This document shows, piece after piece, positions 22,501 to 36,743 of a stretch of DNA of 64,000 nt. Origin of the DNA: Beroe forskalii (taxonomy: Eukaryota; Ctenophora; Nuda; Beroida; Beroidae); NCBI GenBank assembly GCA_011033025.1, contig WFMF01000561.1, forward strand, positions 1-64,000, given 5' to 3'. The translations under genes and the position numbers were made by a program. Within the stretch, counting starts at the first letter, position 1, and each line of letters opens with the position of its first letter. The notes under the pieces are model-generated. The model did not search any database and was not told the origin of the DNA. It saw nothing but the letters and a program-made list of their open reading frames with translations.

Positions 22501-25500
22501 CGGTAGGTAGAAGTACACACTGTTATAGACAGACGCTGATCCCACCATGCTGCAGTCCTCGTGAGAAGTGAAGACACTGACCCCCACCAGCGCGTAGGTC
22601 CCCGTGGTCCTGCGACCCACCAGAGGGCCCCCACTGTCCCCGGAACAGAGGCCCCCGGTCTCCGGGCCTTCCTTCTCCGTGCACAGCAGGGAGGAGGCGA
22701 GGCGGGTCACGAAGTTCGGTGTCAGGTGGTCCGACACCTCCACGGCACACGAGCTAATCCGCATGGGTTTCAAAGTCACTTGTTTCAAGCTCCGTGGTAG
22801 CCGGTAGTTCTCATCGTAGCCCCAGCCCGTCACAACGCCCCCTGCTGTGCGGAAACGCCGCAAATCCTCCGCCATCGGCATGCAGGCCACGTTCACGAAG
22901 TCGTTCCGTTCGACAGGCGAGTGCAGCTTGAGGAGTGCAATGTCGTCGAATATGCTATCGTGATAGTAGGAGGTGTAGGGGATGATTTGCGTGATATTGC
23001 GTGACTGACGCGTGAGCTTTTCCGAGTAGGCAGTCGTTCTGGAGACATGTTGACCGAAGGTTAGAGAAAGAGACGTGATGAGAGATTCGTTGTTTAGGAC
23101 CTTGTCCACGCAGTGAGCCGCTGTGAGGGCCCACTCAGGATGAATCAGCGTTGCACCGCATATGGTTTTGTACCCGACATGGGCCGAAAGTAAAAGTCCC
23201 ACCCACGGCCACGAGTGTGGTTTGGCATATTTCGCTTCAACAAGTCGCTTGGTTCTGCGCCGCTGGGATACTCGTTTGATGGATATGGATTCATTTCGGT
23301 TTCTATTGTTAATGGAAGGTGGAAACGCCCTGACTCCACATCTCCGAGCAGCCTGGCCTGGTTTCAGCCAAAATTCAGAAAGATCGGAGCACCCCTTCTC
23401 ATCAGCTCTATCCCTGCAATCCAGAACTCCATCACAGAAGAGCTGGCGTGACTGACACCGACCATCGCAGCTAAACTCACCCTCCGAGCATCGGATCCTC
23501 GGCACATCACAAAGTCCACAACTCTTCCGACACACGTTTGCCACGGCCGAGTTGGAGCAGATGTGGAGCCAATCCGCGCACTTTCCGTACTCATCCCCGC
23601 ACGAGGCGTTGGTGGAGACACACTGGCCGAGGCACCGGGTCTCGTTGCTGTGGCTACCCATAACGAGGCATTTCCCTCGGCAGGTGGAGCCGGGCTCGCA
23701 GTTACTCGCACGCTCGCAGTGCGATATGGTGCTATTCGACTGAGCTGTAGTGGTGTGATCAGTGATCAGAAGGAGAGCGAGGAATACCGAGACGTAAACA
23801 GTTCGCACATCGCCCTTCATGCTCAGCGATATTCCTTGAAATATAACAATCTTGTGAATGAAAAAATGGCAAAACTTTTGGAACGACGAAAATCTTAACG
23901 GAAAACAGATAAAATGACACGAGTCAACTAGTGAAAACGGAAGAAGTGCATTTCACGAGGGTTTACGAATACAAATAATAATTACATGGTGATAAATTAA
24001 TACATCCTGTCCAGAATCTATTAAATTAAAGCTGTAGATAAGATTCATTACTTCATAACTGCCGAAAGAAGGTTTCAGGTGTCATATTTTTGAGATTTTT
24101 GAAGGTATTTATAGTTTGTAATATGATGACTGTGTGTACCAAGATGGCCTCGAGCTTTTTTTTTATTAACCTCATGAAATCGTTTGCGCCGTCAATTATA
24201 AAAACGTTCTGTGATCCGCGAGTGACAACCTTTCAGATGGGTGGAGTAACACAGGTGTTGTGACACGAAACTGGAAAAGAGACTTCTGGGAATGTTCCTG
24301 ACATTTCGACCTGTACGCTACTTGCAAACAGATCTACTTTCTTGTGAGAGGAGGAAGGTTTTTTCAGATTACTAGGGGGTAGTCTGCTGGCAGATGCTAG
24401 GGAGGAGTTGGAAATGGCAAAGGATGTTGACGCACCATATGACGACTGCCTTACTGCTGTTCAACTGTGAGCTGTTACAAGTTTAATTACCTGAGGGTGG
24501 GTACTAAGTGTGCAAGTTGTCTGGTGCAGGAGTATGGTTGTGGGAACGACCAACGTCACGCAATCAAGCAACAAAGGAAGGTTTAATGACTTGTATTATG
24601 GTGCTCGTCATAGTAGATCATTCAAAAAGAGCGAATGGTTTTTGTTCATTTCGCATTATATAATGCACCCAAATGCAGTAAAAACTATAGTCAAGCTAAT
24701 TCAAAAGCGCATATTCGCATATTCATTTAATTCGTGTCGACCCGTATGAGCACTTTGATGTTCGGATGATGATATATGCCTAGTAAAGATTGCAAACCTT
24801 ACGGCTATGTTTTCTCTTTCGTTCTCAGTTCTTGTCGCGTCATTTTGTGTTGAACATTGGTGTGTAGAACTGTATTCGGAAGGAAATAGCCCCGGATTCC
24901 GAAGCAGACGCGACAAGATGATCAGTCACAGACCACCATTTCCAACTTCATCTGATAAAATTGAAAAGAGAGATACGACAAGTGACAGCTGTACGACTCA
25001 TCGTTACGTTACAAATACGTCATCTTCTTCCCTGGTACCTGCCTTTGTCACAGAAACTCCTGGCATGTGTTTCATGTACTGCAGCTTGGAGACGCAGTGC
25101 GAAATCTACGAGTTCCGCGTGAAAAGCCGCACTTGTTCGCTGTATGGGAGCAAAGGACTGGCGTTCAGTGCCGCCCAATCGGATCATGTCATTGTTGGTG
25201 ATATCTATTGCATGTCCTGCTTAAATTTGAACCAAACCCTCCAGGCAACCTTTAGCAAAATGGTGCTTATTCGAAATAGTGTCTCTAAGAAATGTCTCGC
25301 TGTTATGAATGAGCAGAGTAACAAGGGAGGAAAATCAAGCCAGATGAAGTGGATGAGTTGTAACGAGGCTGATTTTTGGATAATTAAGCAACCTTTTCCC
25401 TCAGTAGCCACGAGCTTTAAGATATATAACGTGAAGAAGAACGGAAGTCTACTGTGGAAAGATGATGATGCTAGTAAAGATTCGGTTCTATATTTCGGTA

Positions 25501-28500
25501 CTCCAAGCTACAAAACATTCGATAGGTTCGTTATTCGTGATTTACATGATGGGTGTAAGAGTAGCATTCAGGGTAACAACCCACTAAAAAAACTCTCAAG
25601 CTTCGGGTTTATGCGTCAGTTTTCATTATTCGCAGATGACAGAATTCCTTACAATTCCCGGAATTCGCTTGACATCATTGAATTCATACAGCCCCGTATT
25701 GAGGTGTATAAGTGTCCTTTAGCTCAATTCAACGTGTCCTATGGGTCTCTGATCAACATAAACAATGTACCGTTTTTTATTGAAGGAGATTCCGTTACTG
25801 TGGTATGCTCCGAAGGTCACGGAGTTGCGTCTCAGCGGTTTGCACCATCCCAAACTCTGAGGTGCTCAAGGAATGCCCAACCTGAACCGTGTACTTTCAA
25901 AGTACCAAAGTCAAATGGTACCGAGATCTCAAATTCAATAGATCCATCGATCGATGAGTCCTCCAGCTTTCAATACCAGTTGATCGTGACATGTGCTGCA
26001 GTCCTTGGGTTTGTCTTTGTGATCCTCATCATTGGTGTCTCCTGTTCTGCGGTTAAGGAGCAGGGCGTGCCTCCTCCTACTAATACGGGGGAAGCTGGGC
26101 TGGAGTCCATAGAACTACCAGACACTTTTCAGGTCGTCAATGATGATGAAACTGAGGAGAGTATAACTGCAGAACATCATATTTAGGCAGAAATATAACT
26201 GTTTCTGCATAAATATAACTTGTCCGGCACTTTCCATCATTACAGCAATGATGAATGAATGGTGCAGACTCTAATGAGCTAATAGCAGAACATATATTCA
26301 GGCTTTCAGGCAGAAGTATTACTTTCATCACGAAAACTGTCAACTGCAAAAAACGTCAAGAAATATGCCCTTTTTTATTATAAATTTTATGACCACTTAC
26401 TGTACCTATTTATTTCCTTTCCTTACCTTCAATCAAGAAAGTTTATAACAATTGTGATTTATAGCCAATTATAAGTTAAGTTTCTACTAAACTAGTAAAC
26501 TGATATCATGTGACACTCCTGAGGACCATCTGAGAAGCGCATCAACATTTCATTGTCTGCCTCAAAACATCCCAAGTTTCGAAAAGTGACTGCGGGAGTG
26601 AAATGACATTACACTCTTACCGATGGAAGAAACAGTTCTTTTTAATTGAATAGGCTGATGTTATTCATGTTTATTTCGTAGAATTTCATATCCTCATATT
26701 GCAATTTTTGACTTAAGTCGAACACAAGGGAACGTCGTGACTGGTTAAGGAGTGGATTAGGGAATGCGACGGATGGTTTCGGGTTCTGATGCTGGTTTGG
26801 GAATGGCGAGGCTGGTTTGGGAATGGTGGGGCTGGTTTCGGAATGAAGTGGCCAATTTTGGTAGTCATAAGCGAACTTAATGTTTTTGAGTCAAACTAAG
26901 AACATTTTAATAAAATTTGAGCTATTTTCAGCTCCTCTAGATTTTGAAGCTGACTGGGAATTCCAATATACAGTATATGATAATATCCCACCAGGTTTCA
27001 GAGTGGCCTTCATCTGTCCATTTTGTGACATTAGTGAAATGACGTTTCACAGCTGTTCACTAGGCCTTGCGACGCGACTCACAAATTTGCACTTTTCATC
27101 AAGACAAGATCTAAGAAAGTAATTGAATCATAGAAGCGTAATATTAATGGGGCGGGGCCAAGTCCAATTATGTCCAATTATGTCCAAGGTTAACCTGATT
27201 TTTAGGAATTGGACAAAAAATCATTGGACAAAATTGGACAAAATTAGACAAAATTGGACATATCAACTTTTAAAAATTCGGGAAACTAAATTTCACTCAC
27301 TTGTGGTGTTATGAATTCCACAAAGTCCACAAATAAATTTTTACTCTAGCTCTATATCACAATGAAGGGTGGTCTTGACAGATTTGAGGGACAAAACGGA
27401 AACGGAAACCTACGTATTTTGGCACACTGGAAAGCTGGAAGAACGCCAACTGGCAAATACTAGAATAATGGAAAGACGGAAGTGGAAATGGAAATAATTG
27501 CTGGATAACATTAAATTGCGGTATGGCGAGTGATGTACATTCTGATGTATCACTAACACCAGTCAGACGACAGTCGTATCACTCTGACGTAAGTCTGATG
27601 GCACCAATTTGTCTGACGTATTGCTGACATCAGTTTCTCAATATGACGTTACATGAATTACAGACACCAGTCTGACGTTACATGGAACATAGACACCAGT
27701 CTGATTTCAGACGCATCACTGACACCTGTCTAATGTTGGACACATCACTGACACCAGTCTGACAGATTGCTGACACAAGTCTGGCGTATCACTGACATCA
27801 GTCTTTTGTGCCACTGACACCAGTCTGACGGATTGCTGACACAAATCTGGCGTATCACTGACACCAGTCTTATGTGCCACTGACACCAGTCTGACGGATT
27901 GCTGACACAAGTCTGACGTATCACTGACACGTGTCTTATGTACCACTGACACCAGTCTGACGTATTGCTGACACAAGTCTGGCGTATCACTGACACCAAT
28001 CTTATGTGCCACTAACACGGGACACCAGTCTGACGGATTGCTGACACCAGTCTGGCGTACCACTGACACCTGTCTTATGTGCCACTGACACCAGTCTGAC
28101 GGATTGCTGACACAAGTCTGTCGTATCACTGACACCAGTCTTGTGTGCCACTGATACCAGTCTTATGTGCGACTGACACCATTCTGGCTGATTGCTGACA
28201 CCCTTCTGGTGTATCACTGACACCATAACACTTGTTATATGCCATTGACACCAGTCTGACGGATTGCTGACACCAGCCATGCGTATCAATGGTTTCAGAG
28301 CTTTATCATTGATACCAGTCTAACAGATCATTTACACCAGTCTGACATACCAATGATTCCAGTCAGACGTATCATCGACACCAGTCTGAGTAAGACGTAT
28401 CACTGACACCAGTCTGAAGTACTAGTAAGACGTATCTCTGACACGAGTCAGAACTGCCACCAGTTTGAACTTTGAAGTTAGACGCATCACTGAAACCTGT

Positions 28501-31500
28501 CTTAAATAAGACGTGTCAATGATACCAGTCTGAAGTAAGACGTATCACCGACATCAATTTGACCTATCACTGATACCAGTCTGGCGTGTCGCCGACACCA
28601 ATTGACGTATCACTGACACGAGTCTGATATATATCATCAACACCGGTCTGATGTATAGCTGACACCAGTCCGAATTATCACTGACACCAGTCTGATTTAT
28701 CACTAGCAGCAGTCTGACGTTTAGTTAGACATATCACTGACTAGAAACTGCTGGTAACTGGTTAACCAAATCGTAACCGAAATACTGGTTGAGCAGACTT
28801 TTTTGGCAACTGTAACCGAAACCGTAACCGATTTTTTATTAACTGCTTAACTGATAAGGGAAAACAGAAGGTTTATCAAATAACTGACCCGTAACCGAAA
28901 AATGGTTTAACTGGCCCTTTTTAACTCTAACCGTCACCAGATTTATTGAAAAAAGGAACTGGTCGTTTGCTATCACTGACACGATTCTGAAGTGAGAATT
29001 ATCAGTGATACCAATTACCAGTTTGAACTTTGACGTATCACTGAAACCAGGTTGAAGTTTCACTAATGTATCGTTGTCGGTGGATCATATGATTCTGTTG
29101 TTGATACTACGAACAGGAACTGGTCGATTTAAGCCGAAACAAGCAGAATAGAACAAACCGAAACCACCCCGAACCAACCCAAAATCTTTCCCCAAATGTA
29201 GCCGAAATGATCCGAAACGAGCTGAAACAAGCAAATAAACCCGAAACAAGAGAATCAACCCGAGTCAACCCCAACCCTAACCATAACCCGGGTTGATTCG
29301 CTTACAGTTTCGGGTTGTTTTGCTTGTTTCGGCTTGTTTCGGTTCCTTTCGGCTTGATTCGGGTTGTTTCGGATTGATTTGGCTAGTTCCTACTGGCTAC
29401 TTGTAGTATCGACAATGATTCTGTGAAGAGATCATAGAGAGGTCGTGGTCCTTTGTGATGGAAAGATTAAGAAAGAATGTTGGTTCAGAATGCCGTGGTA
29501 ATCACTAATCACTAATGTAGTCCACCCAATAGAGTAATGAGCTCATGAGCTCATGAGCTCTGTACTAACAAAAAGTAACCTTTAACTAAGTAATCACAGA
29601 ATCAAAAAATCTTTTGTTTCAACTTTAATATTCATTTTCATTTCCACTTTTTGCCTGTCGATGTTCTTCCACTATATAGGCTATATCATGAAGAGTTAAT
29701 TTCCGAAGGAAAATAGGCTACTATAGATACCATGGCTATAGTCATATTTCAATCTACGAACTACAGTACAGAAGTGCTGTTGTCCGATCTGCCCATGGTT
29801 TGTATTTTCAACTATGTAATTATATTTGATGAACTAATCCAAAGCTATACAGCCTAAGAGAAGGAAGCAAAAAATGTCCAATTTTGTCCAATTTTGTCCA
29901 AAGTTAACCTCATTTCTGAGAATTGGACAAAAAAGCATTGGACAAAATTGGACATAATTGGACAAAATTGGACTTGGCCCCGCCCCTATTAATAAGTGTT
30001 TTCTTTCCAGGCAAAGGAAGAAGCAGCAACGGTCAGCACTGAAAACGACGACAAAGTCAAGACTCTGAAAGATGAGGCCGATAAACTGATGAACGAGATC
30101 AAGGGTAAATTTTCATGACGTACTATGAAAGTTTGAAATAACTGACGTATTTAACGAACTTTCAAAAACGTGGGGGCCAAGACTCATGAACGACCTGTAC
30201 GCTTATTTGTTAAGTTGTTATTACTCACATTACCTAGAGGTATGTGATTTGTTAAACAAATTTTGATTCTAAGCTGCCAACGCACCTCTAGAGCCCTAGA
30301 GTCTAGACATTATGGGTCTTTCTTGCTTTCTTGGGACACGTACTGTATTACTATTTTACTACTTTACTAGTTGCAACATGTTATAACTTTGTTATTGCGT
30401 TGGTGCGGGGAAACATGAGAAGTGTGTGTTTATAGTGAATGTTTGCTGTGTCTGAGCTAGAAAAAAAGTGTACGGGAGAGTCAAATGTCATAAAAAGTAA
30501 CCATTTTGCTTAGTTTGTAATGACGATGTCAATGCATGTTTAGAACGAAGTAATTCAATAGTCATCACCCTGCTAGGTATCGGCAAGGAGGAGAAGACTA
30601 ATAAAGGTGCCTCGTCTGAGAAGGATGCTCGTTTGAACGAAGAAGAAAAACAAACTGTTAATCAGTTTAGGCGAAAATTAAAGGTTATACAATAAACAGC
30701 ACTTAATAATAACATAATATATTAATTTATTGTTATTTTCATGGGTTATTGATGGTATTTTTGGTTGATGACATCTTTATTGATTAGAAACTTCAAAGAT
30801 TGAAATGCCGCATAGAATTTATATTAAAAAGTTAAAAAGCCAAAAATTTTAAATTCCTCAGGAATTCAAGGAGCAACAGCTTGAAAAGAAGCCAAAAACT
30901 AAATCTCAACGAGAAAACCAGGCTCTTTTAATTCTAGAAAAGTTTAAAAAGCTGAAAGAAACAGACGCAAAAGAGGTATCAAATATTCACAGAGTCACAT
31001 TATGCATTTTACGTGCTCTGTGGATTTTTCTAGTATTCTGATAAATTTCATGCTCTCACTCAGTCTACTCAGCTGGCATGTCGTATTCGCTGTTATTCCA
31101 GCTAATACTATACCAGCTAAAACTATAGTAGTGTACCGTACCGAGTATATAATAACAAGAATTGTACTCGTTTTTCCCGACCCCAATTTCTTTGGAAATT
31201 CATCATCGTAGATGGTCTCAATATGGTAGTTCCAGTTATGTTAGCACTTTCTTAATACTAACTATTGCAGCTTCCCACTTTCTGACCCATCGTCTTGTCC
31301 CTTATCCTCTGTTTCAGTTGTATTAGTTGAACCATTTGTCAAAGCCTTTAGTGGAGCTTCAATGTGGGCCCTTATAATTTCATCTTTGCCAGTGGAGCTA
31401 ATCATGTTATCGTCCTCCAAAAATCCAGCTTTATTGACTGCTGCCAGATTAGCTGGGTTAGCTTCTTGCGTTGTCGGATGAGTATCTTGATCATTCTCAC

Positions 31501-34500
31501 TTGTAAAAGGGATTTTTCTTGTTCCCCTGTAAAACGAGGTTTTCATTCCAACAATATTTTGCTACTACTTAAATACTTACCATGATGGTAAATCATTAAC
31601 CTCGTCAGTGAAGGGGGTACACCAAGAAAATTGGTGGTAGAGTGCTTTGGAAAATTTCAAAGGTAAAATGGGACTTTTTATTGTCGGTCGGTGAAAAGGT
31701 GAAAAGGGTGGACGTTTTTGACCGAATTTTCGTGTAAAATCGTATCAGGGCGATGACTCAATACGATCAATAATAGACTTACGTTATTTTCATTTTTACG
31801 GGGCTGCTCATAGTCCGTTTTGCTACAATAGCTGCTTCAACTTCTTCACTTTCCTGAAGAGTTTGATTTTGAGTTCCATACAACATACAGTGACCGACTG
31901 AGGGAAAGATCTTAGCTGGAGCCAGGGGTCCTTGATCTGGCTTGGACCAAGCCTAGTATCAAAGAATTTTGGCTGAGCACAAATTGTGGCAGACAATTTC
32001 AATGCACGTACACGCACACATGCATGCATAAAAAGATAAAAGTATATAATAGTACATGAGTGCATTTATGACGTACACGTATGTAAGTCATGCATATCAC
32101 GTGTGCGTGTACGTGCATTGAAATTGTCTGCCACAATTTGTGCTCAGCCAAAATTCTTTGATACTAGGCTTGGTCCAAGCCAGATCAGATACATTACACA
32201 ATACAGTAATCTATAGATACAGTAAACTACCTAATTGCAATGATTTAAAAAAGAGCTGCTAGTAATTTATTTTGTATTTTGGTCTTTCTGGAAGCGGCAG
32301 CTCTCAGATGCCAAATTTCCTGAACTATTTGACTTAGTTGACCTTAGACTATTAGCTTATTAGATACGTACTATTAACTTACTGAGATTAGAATTAGATT
32401 TACAATTCTATGACATGTCCAATGTAGACCTGATCACTTTTTTGCTTACCGAGTGGATCACTGTCTCTTGTCTGCTTGAAGAACTTCCATATGAGTTCGA
32501 TGGTGCTGAGTTCTGAGCAGGGGAAATGCATCCCCCCGAATCGATTTTTATCATCTCAATATTATCTGGTATTCTTTTCGGTTGGGCAAAAACCCTGGCA
32601 ACAATGGAGTGAATCTTTCGCCCAAGACTATCATCATAGAGAAAAGGGTTAATGACTGAGTTGAGAGGAAGCACCACTACTGAGAACACTGAATACCACT
32701 CCGTGGCATCAAAGACTTCTGCTGAGTGGAGGATACATATGACAATGAAAGGGATCCAGCAGATGCAATCCGAAAGTATTATGGCTGTTATCTTTCTCTG
32801 GGTGGCTTTATGTCTTTTTCTGAACCTTTCTCCCAGCTTAGAAGTAGATTTCTTTGAAACTAATGAAATGGCTATGTAAGAAGCTGCTATCATGAGGAAG
32901 CAAAGAACATTGAGCGATAAAATGCTCCACACAAACTTCCGTTGGGGATCGGAGGATGTAACGAAATACTTGAACATACAGGTCCCATCATTTCCGTAGA
33001 ATTCCAGCTTCTTCCTTTTTAGAACGCCATATTCCATGGAGAACATTTCTTCTATCATTTTATTTATAAGCTGCCATTTCAATGGCTTTCGTTGCATTCT
33101 TCCATAATATGGTGATAGTATATCAAAGTGGTCGTCTTTATCTGGGAATCCTATGAAAAGCTTTACTTTGGGATCATAATAGATTCCATTGACAAAGAAG
33201 TCCTCCAGACTATTTGCTAACGGGGCTATGGCAATAGCTATTGACATCATAACTACAAGGAAAATCTCTGCAAATAAATAGCATATTGATTTTATTTCAA
33301 TAGTTGATTTCCTGAGCAGTGAATTATGTATTATAGTATTCGCCCTCAGAATACTTAACATGGTCATCGCAAAAAGCGACATAAGGGATCCAATTGTGCT
33401 TAAAATCCCCAAAAGATAACATTTCTCATCAATCAGCCATTTGATTTGCCGCATACAGTATTCGTTGTTGTAAATCAAATCTATAGATGCCAAAGCCAAC
33501 AGATAAATTCCAACCATGAGATCACCTACACTGATCAAGAATATAAAGGCTTTATTGGTAATTGAACAGATGTTTCTTGATTTGATTATCCTGCATGAAT
33601 TCTTAATCATTGCAAAAATATTGAAAATTATTGCAATGCACCCAAATAATGAAGCCACTATTTTCTTACCGATATGACCCAACAATTCTTTGGAGCATTC
33701 CTCATTACATTCATCAGAGAGGTCTAAACAATTGAAATTTCCATCACACTTCTGTGACTTTGGGATAAACCGAATTTCTGTGGTGCACTTGAAGTGGTTG
33801 GTACAATTCAACTCATCAGAGCTATCATCACAATCACTCACCAGGTCACACACTTTGGAATAAGGCAAACACTGCCTGTTGTTGGCACAAACGAAATGCT
33901 CATTTGTGTACCAACCATGTGCTCGCGTGAGAAAGGTCAAGTATGGCGGAAAATTTTTATTCATTCTACGAGCATAGGTCCCAACCCGTTGTCTATGCTG
34001 TTTGGGGCATGAATCATAGGTAGGAAGTTTCTTCAAAGGGCACTCAGAATTCTTACACCCATAGTTGCAATTTGTATAGACATAATTTTCTCCATATACA
34101 TGATCACATGTGACAGGGCGGACGGGTAAGACAAATATGTTTCTCATATCAAGAAGGCCATATACTTGGTCACTGGGAAATTTAAATGGCCTGCCAGAGC
34201 AAATGGTATCTTGCAGTTTCAACAAATTTGACATCCCTCTCATACAGTAAAACATGTAATACATCCCGATGGGGCGATTGTTTTTTATCATCGAAAAGCG
34301 CTGCAGTTTAGTGAAAATATCAGGAAAGCGCCTTGAAACAGAACAGACATTGTTCTCAAAGCCACAACTCTCAACCCCGTCACAGAGAAAGTCAAACTCC
34401 ACATATCCAGACTTACCTCCCTGACACAGAAACACATCTTCACAATGGCTTGCTTTGTTCTCTGGCACATATCTTAGTGTTGCTCCAGCTCCACATGTTG

Positions 34501-36712
34501 ACCAAAGAGAGCCTACTTCATCTTCGCCTTCCATACAGTCCGTTATGTTATCTGACAGCCATGATATCGGAATGGATCTCTCTGTTAATCCTGGCCTGCC
34601 TCGTCTGATGCACTTCCTCACGGTCATTGATGAGCACATTTCGTGAAATTCGTCACTGGCGCTTGGACAGTCAGACTCTTGGTCACAAAGCTTGTGTTTG
34701 TGAACCAGGCATGTTGGTGTTACATACTCACACTTGTTTTCAAGATTGTCATCGCAAACAGGAATTAAGTTTCGGCATTCCATGAACTTTGAAACTGTTG
34801 AAAAATAGTTATTCACGAGACAATGAAACCCTACTCTCTCCACGTCGGTGCAATTTGTTTGATCTATAAAATTAGTGCAAGTAGGCCATATTTCCGTCAT
34901 TCTATCAAAAGTATGTCGATCAAAAGTAAAAGTGTCATACAAAACTGCGCATCTCATATTTTCAGATATCTTTACTTCAATTTCATACTTACTGTTATTG
35001 TATTTGTATGGTGATTCAATGGTGATTGTACAAATTTGATTACCATCATTCCCTTCTTCACATGACTTCCATTGATATTCCTCATCGCCACACACTGTTA
35101 GTTTTTGTGGAGCTGTAACACGGTAGGAAGCACAAACCTCGGTTGGGTGAAGGTATCTCACATCGACCCCACTCGAAACATCTCCGTCGCAATATATCCC
35201 ATAAAGCATATCATTGCAGTATGCCTCGTCTTCGCAGTCTAAATAATCACATTTATCATTGCAAATTTTATCCTTAAAAATCGTTTGCCCTGTAGGATAG
35301 AATTCTGCAGCTATCTTTGGACAATTCGCTTCATCAATCATTGTGTTCCAGCAGTCTCTTTTCCCGTTACATTGTATTGAATTGGGAGCTTCAGAGCTTA
35401 GAAAACCATCTGTATCATCAAACTGTATATTCATACACAGGAACTCCCCACATAGGGCCTCTCCGCCCTCAACTCCTTCCACCAAACTGTTGAATCCTGG
35501 TAGTGTGCCACACAACTGGTAAAAGTAGGGGTCTTTTGGGCAAGTTTCATGGTGGCCAACGTCATAGTATAGGTCTGTGTTGATGCACCTGAAGAAGGTA
35601 TACCCTCGTCGGTGTGTACAGACATCCTTCATGAACCCGCCAAACTCCTTCAGCTCACACGAAAACGTATCATCTGAAACATTGGCATATCAAGAATTAT
35701 GGTTAGGTCGATTAAATGAACGTTTTCAAATTTCGTTATCTTTAACTCTTTAATTTCATCAATTCATATTATGAAATTATGAAAGTTCCTTCCTTACTAT
35801 AGCTCTATGGATCAGACAGTTTTTTAACCGAGTATTATATTTTATTGGATGGTCTGATAGTGATGGTTTTCTTGTCATAAAGGTATTAGGAAAATTAAAT
35901 CTCCGATCTCAATCTCATTTTTTATTCTTTTATTGATAAACCTCTAGATCCACTATAGTTTCCTCGAATTTTCCGAAATTCAACATAATTATCATTCAAA
36001 ATACATAAATGTATTATAAATTTTATCATAGCTAGGACACACCAACCTTCTGCCGAAGAAACCAACGCTACACCGCTCAAGAGTAAACCAATCAATGTTC
36101 CATGAATCATAAAATGCTCTCTATAATGCATTGAAAGCATGTTCTAGCGATTCGGATGATAAAATTTCAGATCAAAAATGCAGTAGTAAGTAACACAAAA
36201 AATCTTCGCTCCCTCTGATTTCAGTAACGACTGCATATTATATAGGGAACCAGGAAAACAAATGATCCATTCTTATCCGAATATTCTTTTCTGAAGCCGC
36301 ATTGTCACCCACATGTTTTAATGACACTTGCCTGCAATGCGTCGCTCCATTGCTTGCCATAGTGTCGCATCCTTACGTCTGGAGTATTTTGTTGTTGTTT
36401 CTGAAGAATCGTTAAATCATAGTCCATGCCTCATTGGTCCGTCAGCAACAAAAAAGCAAAAAGATCGCAGGTATGGCTCTGAAAGGGAATCGAGCGAAGC
36501 ATCGCAGGTGTCATTCAAACATGTGGGTGTTAATGTGGCTTTAGAAGAGAATATTCTGAAAAGAATCAGAGTGTCAGAAAAGATCATTTGTTTGGCTGGT
36601 TCCCTATTTTAAAAGTTTAAAGCCCGCTTAGATCATAGGAGCAAAAATGACAAAATTTAGTGTTGCACGATGGGGTAGATGAAATACTTGGATTTTCAGA
36701 CTTTCAGAGTAC

Positions 36713-36743
<31 letters not shown>

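Larger units (their letters stand above)
27149..29986. mobile_element. 2.84-kb non-autonomous inverted-repeat transposon in CWC27 intron 6
   Basis: The left end GGGGCGGGGCCAAGTCCAAT and the right end, inverted, GGGGCGGGGCCAAGTCCAAT are identical over 20 bp and continue as repeats of TCCAATTNTGTCC. Identical 7-bp sequences TATTAAT flank both ends (27142-27148 and 29987-29993), giving a clean target-site duplication. Both ends also contain a directly repeated block with GTTAACCT and GAATTGGACAAAAAA, so each end is itself palindromic. The interior is a long minisatellite plus an internal inverted repeat, with no transposase. The 7-bp duplication does not match a standard superfamily, so I leave it unclassified. 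Confidence 0.85.

Noticed and set aside
22561-23898. Several 60-115 codon plus-strand frames
   Set aside because: Shadows of the GC-richer serine protease gene on the minus strand.
27716-28289. Long minus-strand open frames (up to 139 codons)
   Set aside because: They consist entirely of translated minisatellite units with no start context or homology.
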